Origin: Paenibacillus sp. FSL W8-0186 | GTDB taxonomy: Bacteria; Bacillota; Bacilli; Paenibacillales; Paenibacillaceae | Length of the DNA: 64,000 bases | Reading direction: 5' to 3' | Assembly (NCBI RefSeq): GCF_037969765.1 | Contig: NZ_CP150207.1 | Location: 4,369,001-4,433,000 of the forward strand | Shown here: positions 9,016 to 16,923 of the stretch, one piece after another | Numbering within the stretch: the stretch's first letter is position 1 | Layout: every line of letters begins with the position of its first letter | Made by a program: the position numbers and the translations under genes | Notes under the pieces: generated by a model | Told to the model about the DNA's origin: nothing | Databases searched by the model: none | Seen by the model: the letters and a program-made list of their open reading frames with translations, nothing else

Positions 9016-9060
9016 ATTACAAGGAAGTTACTTGTAATTATTTATAGGTATTATAACCTA
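9016..9060 (-). promoter_or_regulatory. Inverted repeat and possible -10 element upstream of the polysaccharide operon
   Basis: ATTACAAG and CTTGTAAT form an 8-bp inverted repeat with 7 bases between (9016-9038). Just upstream on the minus strand a second short dyad, TAGGT/ACCTA, surrounds TATAAT (9050-9055). No good -35 is seen 17 bases further up. This could be a promoter with a protein-binding site near +1 and a leader of about 140 bases to the start at 8899. I see no c-di-GMP riboswitch in the leader. Confidence 0.3.
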
Positions 9061-9143
9061 ACGAATATTCAGGAAGGAACCATCAGCACGAAGCAAAATC
9101 AGGACATTTCCCCCATTGCATAAGCCCCTTGGCAAAACACAAC

Positions 9144-9172
9144 AGCCCCAGTGCTTTACAGGCACTGGGGCT
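9144..9172. terminator. Strong GC-rich hairpin downstream of the universal-stress-like gene
   Basis: AGCCCCAGTGC and GCACTGGGGCT form an 11-bp stem around a 7-base loop, 18 bases beyond the stop of the minus-strand gene at 9191. The minus-strand tail GTTGTGTTTTG is only moderately U-rich. Confidence 0.7.
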
Positions 9173-9190
9173 TATTTCGCTATTTATATT

Positions 9191-9889
9191 TTAGATTAAA
9201 TCATGGGCCTTATGCTCATACTTTACGTTGGATGGCGCATCGATCGGTTCGGTCACTTTGTCATCGGCGACATGGACCTGGTGGGTTATGCCATTGCAAA
9301 CGAATTTGAACATGCCGTTGTTAAAATCCGTACCGATCTCTTTATAGAATATGCCTTCATAGCTCATGTTCTTTTGGCAGGAGAAGCATAGTCTGTAGCT
9401 GTCCCCTTCCTTCAGCAGATAACCGCGAACGCCGGCCTCATACTCAATTTCGTCCTCGCTCTTGATGGTGCGATCCAGCGATACAATATGAAGGTCAACG
9501 AAAGTGATTTCGCGAAGAAGCACGTTGACGAAGGAACCCTTCGTGATCTCCTCCCAGCGATTCTGGGCGGTTTGTCCGATAATGATTTGCGTGACGTTGT
9601 ATTTATGGGCAACCTCGGCAATCATTTTAGCTGTAGGCCGCTTTTCATTATCCAGGAGAATAAACTCCTCAACATCGCATTCCTCAGCCAGTTCCTTCCA
9701 GCGTTCGATGTATCCCGATTTTTCGGCATCAAACTCATCGTACGGGAGCGGATCCACCGTCAGGATATATAGCGGGCAATTCAACATACTCGCCATTTTA
9801 TGGCCGCGTCTAATCAACCGCTCACCATTGGGACCGTAATATACGCAAACGAGAATACTCTCATCCATACGACCCTTTACCTTCTTCAT
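9191..9889 (-). CDS. Universal-stress-protein (UspA-like) domain protein
   Basis: 232 aa, no signal peptide or membrane helix, so cytoplasmic. Residues about 9-140 have a USP/HUP-type alpha-beta layout (ESILVCVYYGPNGERLIRRG, then TQIIIGQTAQNRWEE, then GSFVNVLLRE), resembling the USP module of KdpD-type sensors. This suggests nucleotide binding. The last 90 residues are unassigned and contain a CFSC pair. The gene is divergent from the mrp antiporter operon and shares its roughly 400-base intergenic region, so a link to cation or pH stress is possible but unproven. Start ATG 9889; GAGGTGA lies about 11 bases upstream. Confidence 0.6.
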   Translation of the reverse strand: MKKVKGRMDESILVCVYYGPNGERLIRRGHKMASMLNCPLYILTVDPLPYDEFDAEKSGYIERWKELAEECDVEEFILLDNEKRPTAKMIAEVAHKYNVTQIIIGQTAQNRWEEITKGSFVNVLLREITFVDLHIVSLDRTIKSEDEIEYEAGVRGYLLKEGDSYRLCFSCQKNMSYEGIFYKEIGTDFNNGMFKFVCNGITHQVHVADDKVTEPIDAPSNVKYEHKAHDLI

Positions 9890-9969
9890 GACGAAAATTC
9901 ACCTCGTTAAATAATTCATTGTATTTATATCATTCTCTATAAGAAAAGCTTATACATGGAATGTATTTA

Positions 9970-10000
9970 TTGTACATCGGCACGATTTATATTGTATAAT
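9970..10000 (+). promoter_or_regulatory. Probable sigma-A promoter of the mrp operon
   Basis: TATAAT at 9995-10000 with TTGTAC at 9970-9975 (19-base spacer; 18 if TGTACA is used). The surrounding AT-rich sequence supports a promoter. It would give a leader of about 285 bases before mrpA. Confidence 0.45.
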
Positions 10001-10003
10001 TAG

Positions 10004-10291
10004 ATTATTATTATAATTTTTCCTTATCGTTTGGCCGATATACGCAATACGCCAACAGGGTTGTTTCGAACAGCCCGCTTTAAAGCTGCCGGCTGCTTTT
10101 CCAGAACTCCCAATTCACTTCCTAAGCGAAGTCCTCACTTCTTACGCCATAGGCGATCATAAGACTTATGGCTTCTTATTATCCCGCTTATTGACATAGG
10201 AGTCAAGTCCTGCGGGAATCCTTCTTTATAAGGCTGTTTTTTGCTCAAATATAAAGAAGATCACCATCATCATGAAAATGGAGGTTTGACT
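10004..10291 (+). ncRNA. Long, potentially structured 5' leader of mrpA
   Basis: This gene-free stretch can fold into several hairpins: an 8-bp stem GGGTTGTT/AACAGCCC with a TCG loop (10058-10076), GCCATA/TATGGC (about 10146-10172), and TTGAC/GTCAA nested inside TCCCGC/GCGGGA (about 10182-10219). It ends in a weak CCTT/AAGG hairpin with CTGTTTTTT, which could attenuate transcription just before mrpA. I do not recognise a described riboswitch class here. A regulated leader is an inference from stem density and leader length. Confidence 0.35.
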
Positions 10292-12694
10292 TTGTTATCC
10301 GTGAACTTAGCCATATTGATCCCTTTTCTTGCCGCTATACTCGTACCATTCTTATACGCCAAAGTTTCACGCAAACATATCGGCTGGTTCGTCCTGATCG
10401 TGCCGGTTGTCCTGTTTGTTTCTCTAGCTCGCTACATTCCGTCTGTCGCCGGGGGCGAGACTTACTTGAGCACGATCGCGTGGATTCCCTCCTACGGCAT
10501 CCATTTTACCACGTATCTTGACGGGCTGAGCATCATCTTCGGCCTATTGATCACCGGGATCGGCAGCCTGGTCATCATTTATTCCATTTATTATTTATCC
10601 GCAGAAGAGTCGCTGGGCCACTTTTATATTTACCTGCTGCTGTTTATGGGAGCTATGCTTGGCGTTGTCTTCTCCGACAATCTGATGGTGTTTTATGCTT
10701 TCTGGGAATTGACCAGCATTTCGTCCTTCCTCCTGATTGCATTTTGGTACCACCGGAAAAGATCCAGATACGGCGCAAAAAAAGCTCTATTAACTACGGT
10801 GACCGGCGGAATCGCCATGCTGACCAGCTTCATTATGATCTATGTCATGACTGGCACAATGAGCATCCGGGAAATTATTTCTACCATTGATTACGGCCAT
10901 GCGCTATTTATTCCGGCAATGCTCCTTCTGCTGCTCGGCGCTTTTACCAAATCCGCCCAATTCCCGTTCCATATCTGGCTGCCTGACGCTATGGAAGCGC
11001 CGACGCCAATCAGTGCATATCTGCATTCGGCAACGATGGTCAAAGCGGGCATTTATTTGGTGGCCCGGTTTACGCCCATTTTCGGCAGCCATGAAACCTG
11101 GTTCTGGCTCGTCAGCAGCGTCGGCATCATCACGCTTTTCTGGGGCTCCTTCAACGCGGTTCGCCAGACGGATCTTAAAGCGCTGCTCGCCTACTCGACC
11201 ATTAGCCAGCTCGGTCTCATCATGACCCTGTTTGGTATTGGTTCGGCAGCACTGTCCATGGGGGCCGGTGAAGAGACCGTGATTTATACGCAGGCGACCT
11301 TTGCGGCCCTGTTCCATTTGGTTAATCACTCTACGTTCAAAGGCGCTTTATTTATGGTTATCGGTATCGTAAACCATGGAGCAGGCACTCGTGACATTCG
11401 CCGCCTTGGCGGACTGATGTCGTTAATGCCGATTTCATTCACCATCGCTTTAATCGGCAGCTTTTCCATGGCAGGCTTGCCGCCATTTAACGGCTTCCTG
11501 AGCAAGGAAATGTTCTTTCAAGCCGTTGTCAGCGTAAGTCAGTCCGGAATTTTCTCCCTGCATGTATCCAAGGTACTATTCCCTGTCGTCGCCTGGGTTG
11601 CCAGTGTATTCACATTCATATACTGCATGATCATCGTATTCAAGACGTTTCTTGGGCCATACCAGCCGGAGAAGCTCGATCATGAAGCCCATGAAGCTCC
11701 GGCAGGCATGTTGATTTCACCGATCATTCTAGCAGTTTTGGTTGTAGGGATCTTCTTTTTCCCTAACGTGCTGGGCGATTATCTGCTGCGTCCGGCGATG
11801 GCCAGCATCCTCCCTTCGATAGAACTCGAAGGCATGATTGAACCTATTTCAGCCTGGCATGGATTCAATCCCGCTTTATGGATGACGCTCGGAGTCATTG
11901 CTGTCGGCACCTTGATGTATCTGTCGATCCGGCGGTGGAAAGGAATCTATTCGCTTCTGCCCGAGAATTGGACGCTGGACAACTTGTATAACAATAGTCT
12001 GATCCAAATGGAGAAAATCTCAAACCGGATCACCTCCTTCTATATGACAGGCTATTTGCGAAGTTATTCGATTTATATTTTCCTGTTTTTCATCGCCGCT
12101 GTAGGAGGCACGCTGCTGTTTACAGGAGCTTACGCCTTTGATTTTGCTGGCGATGCTCCGATCAGCGTATATGAAATCGTTCTGGTGCTCGTCATGGTCG
12201 CTGCTGCGCTTGCCATCCCTTTGGCGAAATCGCGCGTAAACGCCGTTCTGCTCAATGGAGCGCTTGGCTATTCCATGGCTCTGTTCTTCGTCGTATTCCG
12301 TGCACCTGACTTGGCGTTAACCCAGCTCGTGGTGGAGACGGTATCGACAGCGTTGTTCCTGCTCTGCTTTTATTTCCTTCCAAAATGGAAGAAAGAGGAG
12401 ACGCCTCGCCGCACGAAGCGCACCAACCTTGTCATTTCCATAGCCGTAGGAATCATTTTCGTTTTGGTTGCTCTCTCTGTACGGGGTGGCAAACTGTTCG
12501 ATACGATCTCCGGCTACTTTGAAAACGCCTATGAACTGGCGGGCGGAAAGAACATCGTTAACGCCATCCTCGGCGACTTCCGCGCGTTCGATACGATGCT
12601 TGAGGTGATCGTCCTCTTCATCGGTGGCCTGAGCGTATACACATTGATCAAACTAAAGTCGACGAAGGAGGAGCAGAACCTTGAAGATCAATGA
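10292..12694 (+). CDS. mrpA: Na+(K+)/H+ antiporter subunit MrpA
   Basis: TTG start at 10292 chosen because GGAGG (10280-10284) lies 7 bases upstream; this gives 800 aa, the usual MrpA length, and an N-terminus MLSVNLAILIPFLAA typical of the family. A longer in-frame reading begins at 10241. The protein is a many-helix membrane subunit related to NuoL of complex I: WELTSISSFLL carries the conserved helix-5 Glu, and FTKSAQFPFHIWLPDAM the conserved Lys and amphipathic region. The C-terminal extension specific to MrpA is present (FRAPDLALTQLVVE). It is the largest subunit of the seven-protein secondary antiporter used in sodium and alkali resistance. Confidence 0.97.
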   Translation: MLSVNLAILIPFLAAILVPFLYAKVSRKHIGWFVLIVPVVLFVSLARYIPSVAGGETYLSTIAWIPSYGIHFTTYLDGLSIIFGLLITGIGSLVIIYSIYYLSAEESLGHFYIYLLLFMGAMLGVVFSDNLMVFYAFWELTSISSFLLIAFWYHRKRSRYGAKKALLTTVTGGIAMLTSFIMIYVMTGTMSIREIISTIDYGHALFIPAMLLLLLGAFTKSAQFPFHIWLPDAMEAPTPISAYLHSATMVKAGIYLVARFTPIFGSHETWFWLVSSVGIITLFWGSFNAVRQTDLKALLAYSTISQLGLIMTLFGIGSAALSMGAGEETVIYTQATFAALFHLVNHSTFKGALFMVIGIVNHGAGTRDIRRLGGLMSLMPISFTIALIGSFSMAGLPPFNGFLSKEMFFQAVVSVSQSGIFSLHVSKVLFPVVAWVASVFTFIYCMIIVFKTFLGPYQPEKLDHEAHEAPAGMLISPIILAVLVVGIFFFPNVLGDYLLRPAMASILPSIELEGMIEPISAWHGFNPALWMTLGVIAVGTLMYLSIRRWKGIYSLLPENWTLDNLYNNSLIQMEKISNRITSFYMTGYLRSYSIYIFLFFIAAVGGTLLFTGAYAFDFAGDAPISVYEIVLVLVMVAAALAIPLAKSRVNAVLLNGALGYSMALFFVVFRAPDLALTQLVVETVSTALFLLCFYFLPKWKKEETPRRTKRTNLVISIAVGIIFVLVALSVRGGKLFDTISGYFENAYELAGGKNIVNAILGDFRAFDTMLEVIVLFIGGLSVYTLIKLKSTKEEQNLEDQ

Positions 12695-13103
12695 CGTCAT
12701 TTTACAAACCGTTACGAAAATCGTAGTTTTCATTATTCTGACGATGGCGGTCTATCTGTTCGTGTCCGGACATAACAGCCCCGGCGGCGGTTTTATCGGG
12801 GGACTTGTGCTCGCTTCCGCACTGGTGCTGTTATTCCTCGCCTTCGATACGGAAACCATCATGAAAAGAATCCCTTTGGACTTCAAAATGGTCGCTGCCG
12901 TGGGAGCCTTCATTGCTGTAGCAACGGGAGCCGCTTCTTTGTTTTTGGATATTCCTTTTTTGAGCCACGCTTATTCTTATTTCAATCTTCCCGTCTTTGG
13001 CAAAACCGGGCTCGCTACGGTCACGATCTTTGAACTCGGTGTAGCCCTGGGTGTAGTCGGCGTCGTCGTCACGATTATTCTAAGTATTAGCGAGGATGTG
13101 TAA
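12681..13103 (+). CDS. mrpB: Na+/H+ antiporter subunit MrpB
   Basis: 140 aa; TTG start at 12681 with AAGGAGG about 9 bases upstream, overlapping the end of mrpA by 14 bases, which suggests translational coupling. It has four hydrophobic segments and the MnhB family signature VSGHNSPGGGFIGGLVLA. MrpB is an integral-membrane subunit of the Mrp complex needed for assembly and activity. No signal peptide or soluble domain is present. Confidence 0.96.
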   Translation: MKINDVILQTVTKIVVFIILTMAVYLFVSGHNSPGGGFIGGLVLASALVLLFLAFDTETIMKRIPLDFKMVAAVGAFIAVATGAASLFLDIPFLSHAYSYFNLPVFGKTGLATVTIFELGVALGVVGVVVTIILSISEDV

Positions 13104-13107
13104 GTGT

Positions 13108-13446
13108 ATGGAAACGTTGATCATCATCCTGACGGGAGTGCTGGTGTCCGTTGCGACTTACCTGTTTCTCTCCAGGAATGTTATTCGGATTATTCTAGGA
13201 ACAGCCGTGCTAACGCATGCGGCACATTTGCTGATTATGACGATGGGCGGGCTGAAGACCGGCGGCGTGCCCGTGCTCGGAGAAGAAACGACTACCTTTA
13301 CCGATGCTCTGCCGCAAGCCCTGATCCTGACTTCCATCGTGATCAGCTTTGCGGTTACCGCCTTTCTTCTCGTGCTTGCTTACCGGTTGTACCAGGAGAG
13401 CAGAAGCGATAACTTAAACGAGTTAAGGAGTATGCTGAATGAATAA
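13108..13446 (+). CDS. mrpC: Na+/H+ antiporter subunit MrpC
   Basis: 112 aa from ATG 13108; an upstream in-frame ATG at 13096 would add MCKC, but the family normally begins ME-x-L, so 13108 is preferred. It has three membrane helices related to NuoK, with the signature ATYLFLSRNVIRIILG and a conserved TDALPQALILTSIVI segment. The gene follows mrpB directly and overlaps mrpD by 8 bases. It is a membrane subunit of the heteromeric antiporter. Confidence 0.95.
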   Translation: METLIIILTGVLVSVATYLFLSRNVIRIILGTAVLTHAAHLLIMTMGGLKTGGVPVLGEETTTFTDALPQALILTSIVISFAVTAFLLVLAYRLYQESRSDNLNELRSMLNE

Positions 13447-14917
13447 TATCCTTGTACTCCCCGTCGTTATTCCGGTACTGGCCGGTATTCTGCTTGTGTT
13501 CTTCCGGTCGCATATTCAAATTCAAAGATGGCTTAGCCTGGCTGCCATCCTGTCGGTTACAGGCATCAGCATCTATATTCTAAACATGATTCAAAATGCG
13601 GGAATCATCCGCCTCGACTTTGGGAATTGGCAGCCGCCGTTCGGCATTCTTTTTGTCGGTGATTCCTTCTCCCTGCTACTGGTGCTAACGACAAGCCTCG
13701 TTGCCGCGATTTGCTTGATTTACGCCTTCTATTCCATCGGGGAGCAGCGGGAGCGAATGTTCTTCTATCCCTTTGTCCTGCTCATGGTTGCAGGCGTTAA
13801 CGGCTCCTTCCTGACAGGGGATTTGTTCAATCTGTATGTGTGCTTTGAAGTTATGCTGTTAGCTTCCTATGCGCTCATTACACTCGGGGGCACCAAAGCC
13901 CAGTTGAAAGAATCCATTAAATATGTAGCCATTAATGTGCTCTCTTCCTGGTTCTTTCTTGTAGCCATCGCTTACTTGTACGGAACAGTAGGCACGTTGA
14001 ACATGGCTCATTTATCCGAACGGATTGCCGAAGCGGGACAAACTCCGCTGCTCACCGTCATCAGCATTTTGTTCCTGCTTGTATTCGGGTTAAAGGCCGG
14101 ACTGCTGCTCTATTTCTGGCTGCCTGGCTCATATAGCGTCCCGCCGACGGCCGTAGCCGCATTATTCGGAGGGCTTCTGACGAAGGTCGGCATATATGCC
14201 ATGTTTCGGATGTTCACCTTGCTCTTCTATCATGAGCCTTCAATTACACATACGATCATTGGCATCATGGCTGGCATTACGCTGATCGGGGGATCCTTCG
14301 GGGCAATAGCTTATAGGGATATCCGCCAAATCGTATCCTTTAACGTAGTCATCGCGGTAGGCTTTATCCTGGTCGGTCTTGCCGTCGCCACCCCGGCAGC
14401 GATCGAAGGGTCGATTTATTACCTGGTGCATGACATGCTTGTCAAAGCAGCCTTGTTCCTGATTGCGGGTTCCATGGCGGCTCTTACCGGTACGACGATG
14501 ATTGACCGGATGAGCGGATTGATTCGCCACTATCCGATATTAGGCTGGTCGTTCTTCATCATTATGCTGGCTCTTGCTGGTATTCCGCCGCTAAGCGGTT
14601 TTATGGGGAAAATCCTCATTGGTCAAGGGGCGATTGAAAGCGGGTCGTATATTCTGCTCGCACTTTCCCTGATTTCCAGCATATTCGTGCTATATTCCCT
14701 GCTGCGTATTTTCCTGAATTGCTTCTGGGGAGAATCTACGACCAGCGAGGAAGATGCGGCTCCTCTAAGCAAAGGCTGGATCATCCCATGCGCTCTACTG
14801 ACGGCTGCCTCTATCGCTCTTGGATTCGGGGCGGAATATATATCGCCTTACATCGCTGACGCGGCGGCAACTTTAACGAATCCCTACATCTATATTGATG
14901 CGGTCCTAAACAAATAA
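13439..14917 (+). CDS. mrpD: Na+/H+ antiporter subunit MrpD
   Basis: 492 aa; ATG 13439 inside the end of mrpC, with AAGGAG about 9 bases upstream. It is a NuoM/NuoN-type antiporter-like subunit with about 14 helices. The conserved Glu lies in LFNLYVCFEVMLLASYALI and the conserved Lys in FGLKAGLLLYFWLPG, the residues of the proposed proton path. LAGIPPLSGFMGK is a family hallmark. MrpA and MrpD are the two subunits that resemble the proton-pumping parts of complex I. The gene is intact and of normal length. Confidence 0.97.
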   Translation: MNNILVLPVVIPVLAGILLVFFRSHIQIQRWLSLAAILSVTGISIYILNMIQNAGIIRLDFGNWQPPFGILFVGDSFSLLLVLTTSLVAAICLIYAFYSIGEQRERMFFYPFVLLMVAGVNGSFLTGDLFNLYVCFEVMLLASYALITLGGTKAQLKESIKYVAINVLSSWFFLVAIAYLYGTVGTLNMAHLSERIAEAGQTPLLTVISILFLLVFGLKAGLLLYFWLPGSYSVPPTAVAALFGGLLTKVGIYAMFRMFTLLFYHEPSITHTIIGIMAGITLIGGSFGAIAYRDIRQIVSFNVVIAVGFILVGLAVATPAAIEGSIYYLVHDMLVKAALFLIAGSMAALTGTTMIDRMSGLIRHYPILGWSFFIIMLALAGIPPLSGFMGKILIGQGAIESGSYILLALSLISSIFVLYSLLRIFLNCFWGESTTSEEDAAPLSKGWIIPCALLTAASIALGFGAEYISPYIADAAATLTNPYIYIDAVLNK

Positions 14918-14958
14918 TGAAATTAGAAATGCATGATATGAAAAAAGGGGTGAAATAG

Positions 14959-15441
14959 GTGCCTGCTCAGTTTCTGCTGAATTTATTTATTGCTTTTTTG
15001 TGGATGGTTCTCAATGATGAAGACGAGTTGAGATTTACGACGTTTTTTGCCGGCTTCCTTGTTGGGGTCGCGATCATCTTTGTGATGCAGCGTTTTTTCG
15101 GAAAACAATTTTATTTGCATCGCTTCTACCGGGTCGTCAAGCTAATCCTGATTTTCATTTCCGAGCTGTTCCAGTCGGCATTTGTCGTAATGAAGCATAT
15201 TATTAGTCCAAAAATAGATATCAAGCCGGGTATTTTCACTTACAAAACTGCCCTGAAAAGCGATTGGGAAGTAACCACGCTGGCGCTGCTGCTCACGCTT
15301 ACTCCAGGTTCGGTCGTTATGGAGGTTTCACCCGAAGGAGATACGTTCTATATCCATGCACTAGATATTGAGCGCTACAAAAACGATTTGATCCGTTCTT
15401 TAGGCCGGTTTGAAAAAGCAATCATGGAGGTGACTCGATAA
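14959..15441 (+). CDS. mrpE: Na+/H+ antiporter subunit MrpE
   Basis: 160 aa; GTG start at 14959 with AAAAAAGGGG 8 bases before it. It has two N-terminal hydrophobic helices, then a soluble part with the MnhE signature (TLTPGSVVMEVSPEGDTFYIHALD). A 41-base gap separates it from mrpD, the only real gap in the operon, and its own strong ribosome site compensates for this. MrpE is a small membrane subunit of the antiporter. The stop overlaps the next start by one base (TAATG). Confidence 0.95.
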   Translation: MPAQFLLNLFIAFLWMVLNDEDELRFTTFFAGFLVGVAIIFVMQRFFGKQFYLHRFYRVVKLILIFISELFQSAFVVMKHIISPKIDIKPGIFTYKTALKSDWEVTTLALLLTLTPGSVVMEVSPEGDTFYIHALDIERYKNDLIRSLGRFEKAIMEVTR

Positions 15442-15725
15442 TGATCAAAATAATGCTGGGGGTTTCCCTTACCCTGTTCAGCGTAGCGATTGCCATTTCC
15501 CTGTATCGTATTATCAAGGGGCCTTCCCTTCCCGATCGCGTTATCGCGATGGACATGATCGGCGTGAACCTGATCTCGGGGATCGCCGCGGTATCTATAC
15601 TGCTGAGAACCAAAGCGTATTTGGAGGTTATACTCGTCTTAGGCTTACTGGCTTTTATCAGTACGATTTCGCTCTCCAGATTTATCGAGAGAGGTGTTAT
15701 TATTGAACGTAAACGCAGTGGGTGA
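15441..15725 (+). CDS. mrpF: Na+/H+ antiporter subunit MrpF
   Basis: 94 aa, three helices, starting at the ATG of a TAATG junction with mrpE. Family signature: IIKGPSLPDRVIAMDMIGVNLI, containing the conserved acidic residues of MrpF. It is a membrane subunit of the Mrp complex. The C-terminal codons overlap the start of mrpG by about 23 bases. Length and sequence are normal for the family. Confidence 0.95.
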   Translation: MIKIMLGVSLTLFSVAIAISLYRIIKGPSLPDRVIAMDMIGVNLISGIAAVSILLRTKAYLEVILVLGLLAFISTISLSRFIERGVIIERKRSG

Positions 15726-16119
15726 ATTTGTTGGAGCCGCCTTGATTCTTATCGGCAGCATTATTAGTGTGATCAGCGCCATCGGTATCATCCGTTTTCC
15801 GGACGTATATACACGAGCGCACGCCGCTACCAAAAGCTCTACGCTGGCCGTTCTGCTGACCCTTATCGGAACCTTTCTATATATATGGTTCAGCGACGCT
15901 TTTATCAGCGTAAGGGTTATCCTAGGTATTTTGTTCGTATTCATTACGGCTCCTGTGTCCGGGCATCTCATTATTCGCGCTGCCTATCGCTCCAACGTCA
16001 AGCTGGCGGATTCAACGATTGAAGATGAATTAAAGCCTGTCCTGCATGGAAGCGGGCAGAAGAAGAAACAAAGTAATGAACATGAACAAGGAACAGAGCA
16101 GCCGCAAGGCAGCCTGTAA
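15703..16119 (+). CDS. mrpG: Na+/H+ antiporter subunit MrpG
   Basis: 138 aa from TTG 15703, chosen because GAGAGAGG ends 8 bases upstream; GTG at 15694 in the same frame is possible. It has three helices with the MnhG/PhaG signature SAIGIIRFPDVYTRAHAATKSSTL and a polar C-terminal tail (KKKQSNEHEQGTEQ). It is the last gene of the seven-gene mrp operon and is followed by a terminator-like hairpin. Confidence 0.94.
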   Translation: MNVNAVGEFVGAALILIGSIISVISAIGIIRFPDVYTRAHAATKSSTLAVLLTLIGTFLYIWFSDAFISVRVILGILFVFITAPVSGHLIIRAAYRSNVKLADSTIEDELKPVLHGSGQKKKQSNEHEQGTEQPQGSL

Positions 16120-16127
16120 GATTAAAA

Positions 16128-16169
16128 GACCGGGCAAGGGAATCATATTGATCTCTGCTCGGCCTTTTT
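16128..16169 (+). terminator. Terminator of the mrp operon
   Basis: CCGGGCA and TGCTCGG (one G-T pair) close a long loop and are followed by CCTTTTTCGTT. It lies immediately after the mrpG stop. Confidence 0.7.
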
Positions 16170-16370
16170 CGTTAACAACGCCTTGATGAATTCCTTAAAT
16201 CGACATATTTTACATTTCAATTGCGGCCTACTACCCATTAAGTTATACTTATTCCAAGGCAAGTATCATAGCCGCTCTCATGCCTTATTACCTAAATTAT
16301 GGACAACTAGAAGCGAATCAATATATAGCATTACACCATCACAGTTCAAAAAAAGGAGGGATACATCCGG

Positions 16371-16785
16371 ATGAGCGATCAGATTCTAACGCAAATTCTA
16401 GGTGAACTCAAATCACTGAACAATCGCATGGGCAATTTGGAAGACAGGCAAGGGGCTCTGGAAAGTGGACAGCAGGCTTTACTCACCAGGCAAGAGGCTC
16501 TGGAAAGTGGACAGAAGGCTTTACTCACCAGGCAAGAAGCTCTGGAAGCTAGGCAAGTTAGCTTCGAGGCCGAACTAAAGGAGATTAAAGCGAACACTGC
16601 GGATATTCCGTTAATTAGACAGGCTGTCCTGGAGACGCTGGAAATTACCAAGCGCCTTGATTTGTCCCAAAAATCTTGAAAGAAAAGTGACCAACCAGCT
16701 TAACACCCATGAGTACAGCATTGATATTATTAACCGCCGCCAGCTCAAACTGGAAGCTGATTTAGAGAGCATTAAGAATAAATAA
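16371..16785 (+). pseudogene. Small coiled-coil protein with 14-residue repeats, apparently frameshifted
   Basis: ATG 16371 follows AAAAAGGAGGG. The first frame gives 102 aa and stops at 16679. The text continues sensibly in another frame to a stop at 16783-16785 (ERKVTNQLNTHEYSIDIINR then RQLKLEADLES). Removing one A from the A5 run at 16669-16673 joins the two into a 137-aa protein reading SQNLERKVTNQ. So this is a frameshift, a base-call error, or slippage on the A-run. The protein is hydrophilic and predicted coiled coil throughout, cytoplasmic, and of unknown function. A terminator hairpin follows the second stop, not the first, which supports the longer product. Confidence 0.6.
16455..16580 (+). 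repeat. Three tandem 42-bp units inside the coiled-coil gene
   Basis: Units begin at 16455, 16497 and 16539. The first two are almost identical and encode ALESGQQALLTRQE and ALESGQKALLTRQE. The third has diverged (ALEARQVSFEAELK). The 42-bp period keeps the frame, so copy number could change without disrupting the protein. Confidence 0.9.
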
Positions 16786-16801
16786 CATGCCCTTAAATGA
16801 G

Positions 16802-16824
16802 CCTCGCCCTTATGGCGAGGTTTT
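16802..16824 (+). terminator. Terminator after the frameshifted coiled-coil gene
   Basis: CCTCGCC, loop CTTAT, GGCGAGG, then TTTTCG: a perfect 7-bp stem followed by a T run, 16 bases after the second-frame stop at 16785. Confidence 0.85.
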
Positions 16825-16862
16825 CGTATGTAATCTGAATTAGTAATTTAGTGCCGTAAACA

Positions 16863-16871
16863 TGGTATAAT
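16863..16871 (+). promoter_or_regulatory. Extended -10 promoter of the AEC transporter gene
   Basis: TGGTATAAT matches the extended -10 form (TGnTATAAT). The -35 position (TAGTAA) is weak. Transcription would start near 16878, about 45 bases before the gene. Confidence 0.45.
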
Positions 16872-16923
16872 AACACTGCTTGTCAATTCGGATTTCATTA
16901 TTAGAAGGAAGTTGGACATCAAG

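Noticed and set aside
8900..9190. c-di-GMP riboswitch upstream of the polysaccharide operon
   Set aside because: I looked for the conserved GEMM core and tetraloop-receptor pattern on the minus strand and did not see it.
10004..10291. ydaO-type (c-di-AMP) riboswitch before mrpA
   Set aside because: The conserved core sequences of that class are not recognisable, so only an unclassified structured leader is reported.
16183..16374. Short open frame before the coiled-coil gene
   Set aside because: No ribosome site and no conserved features. It ends at the real start of the next gene.
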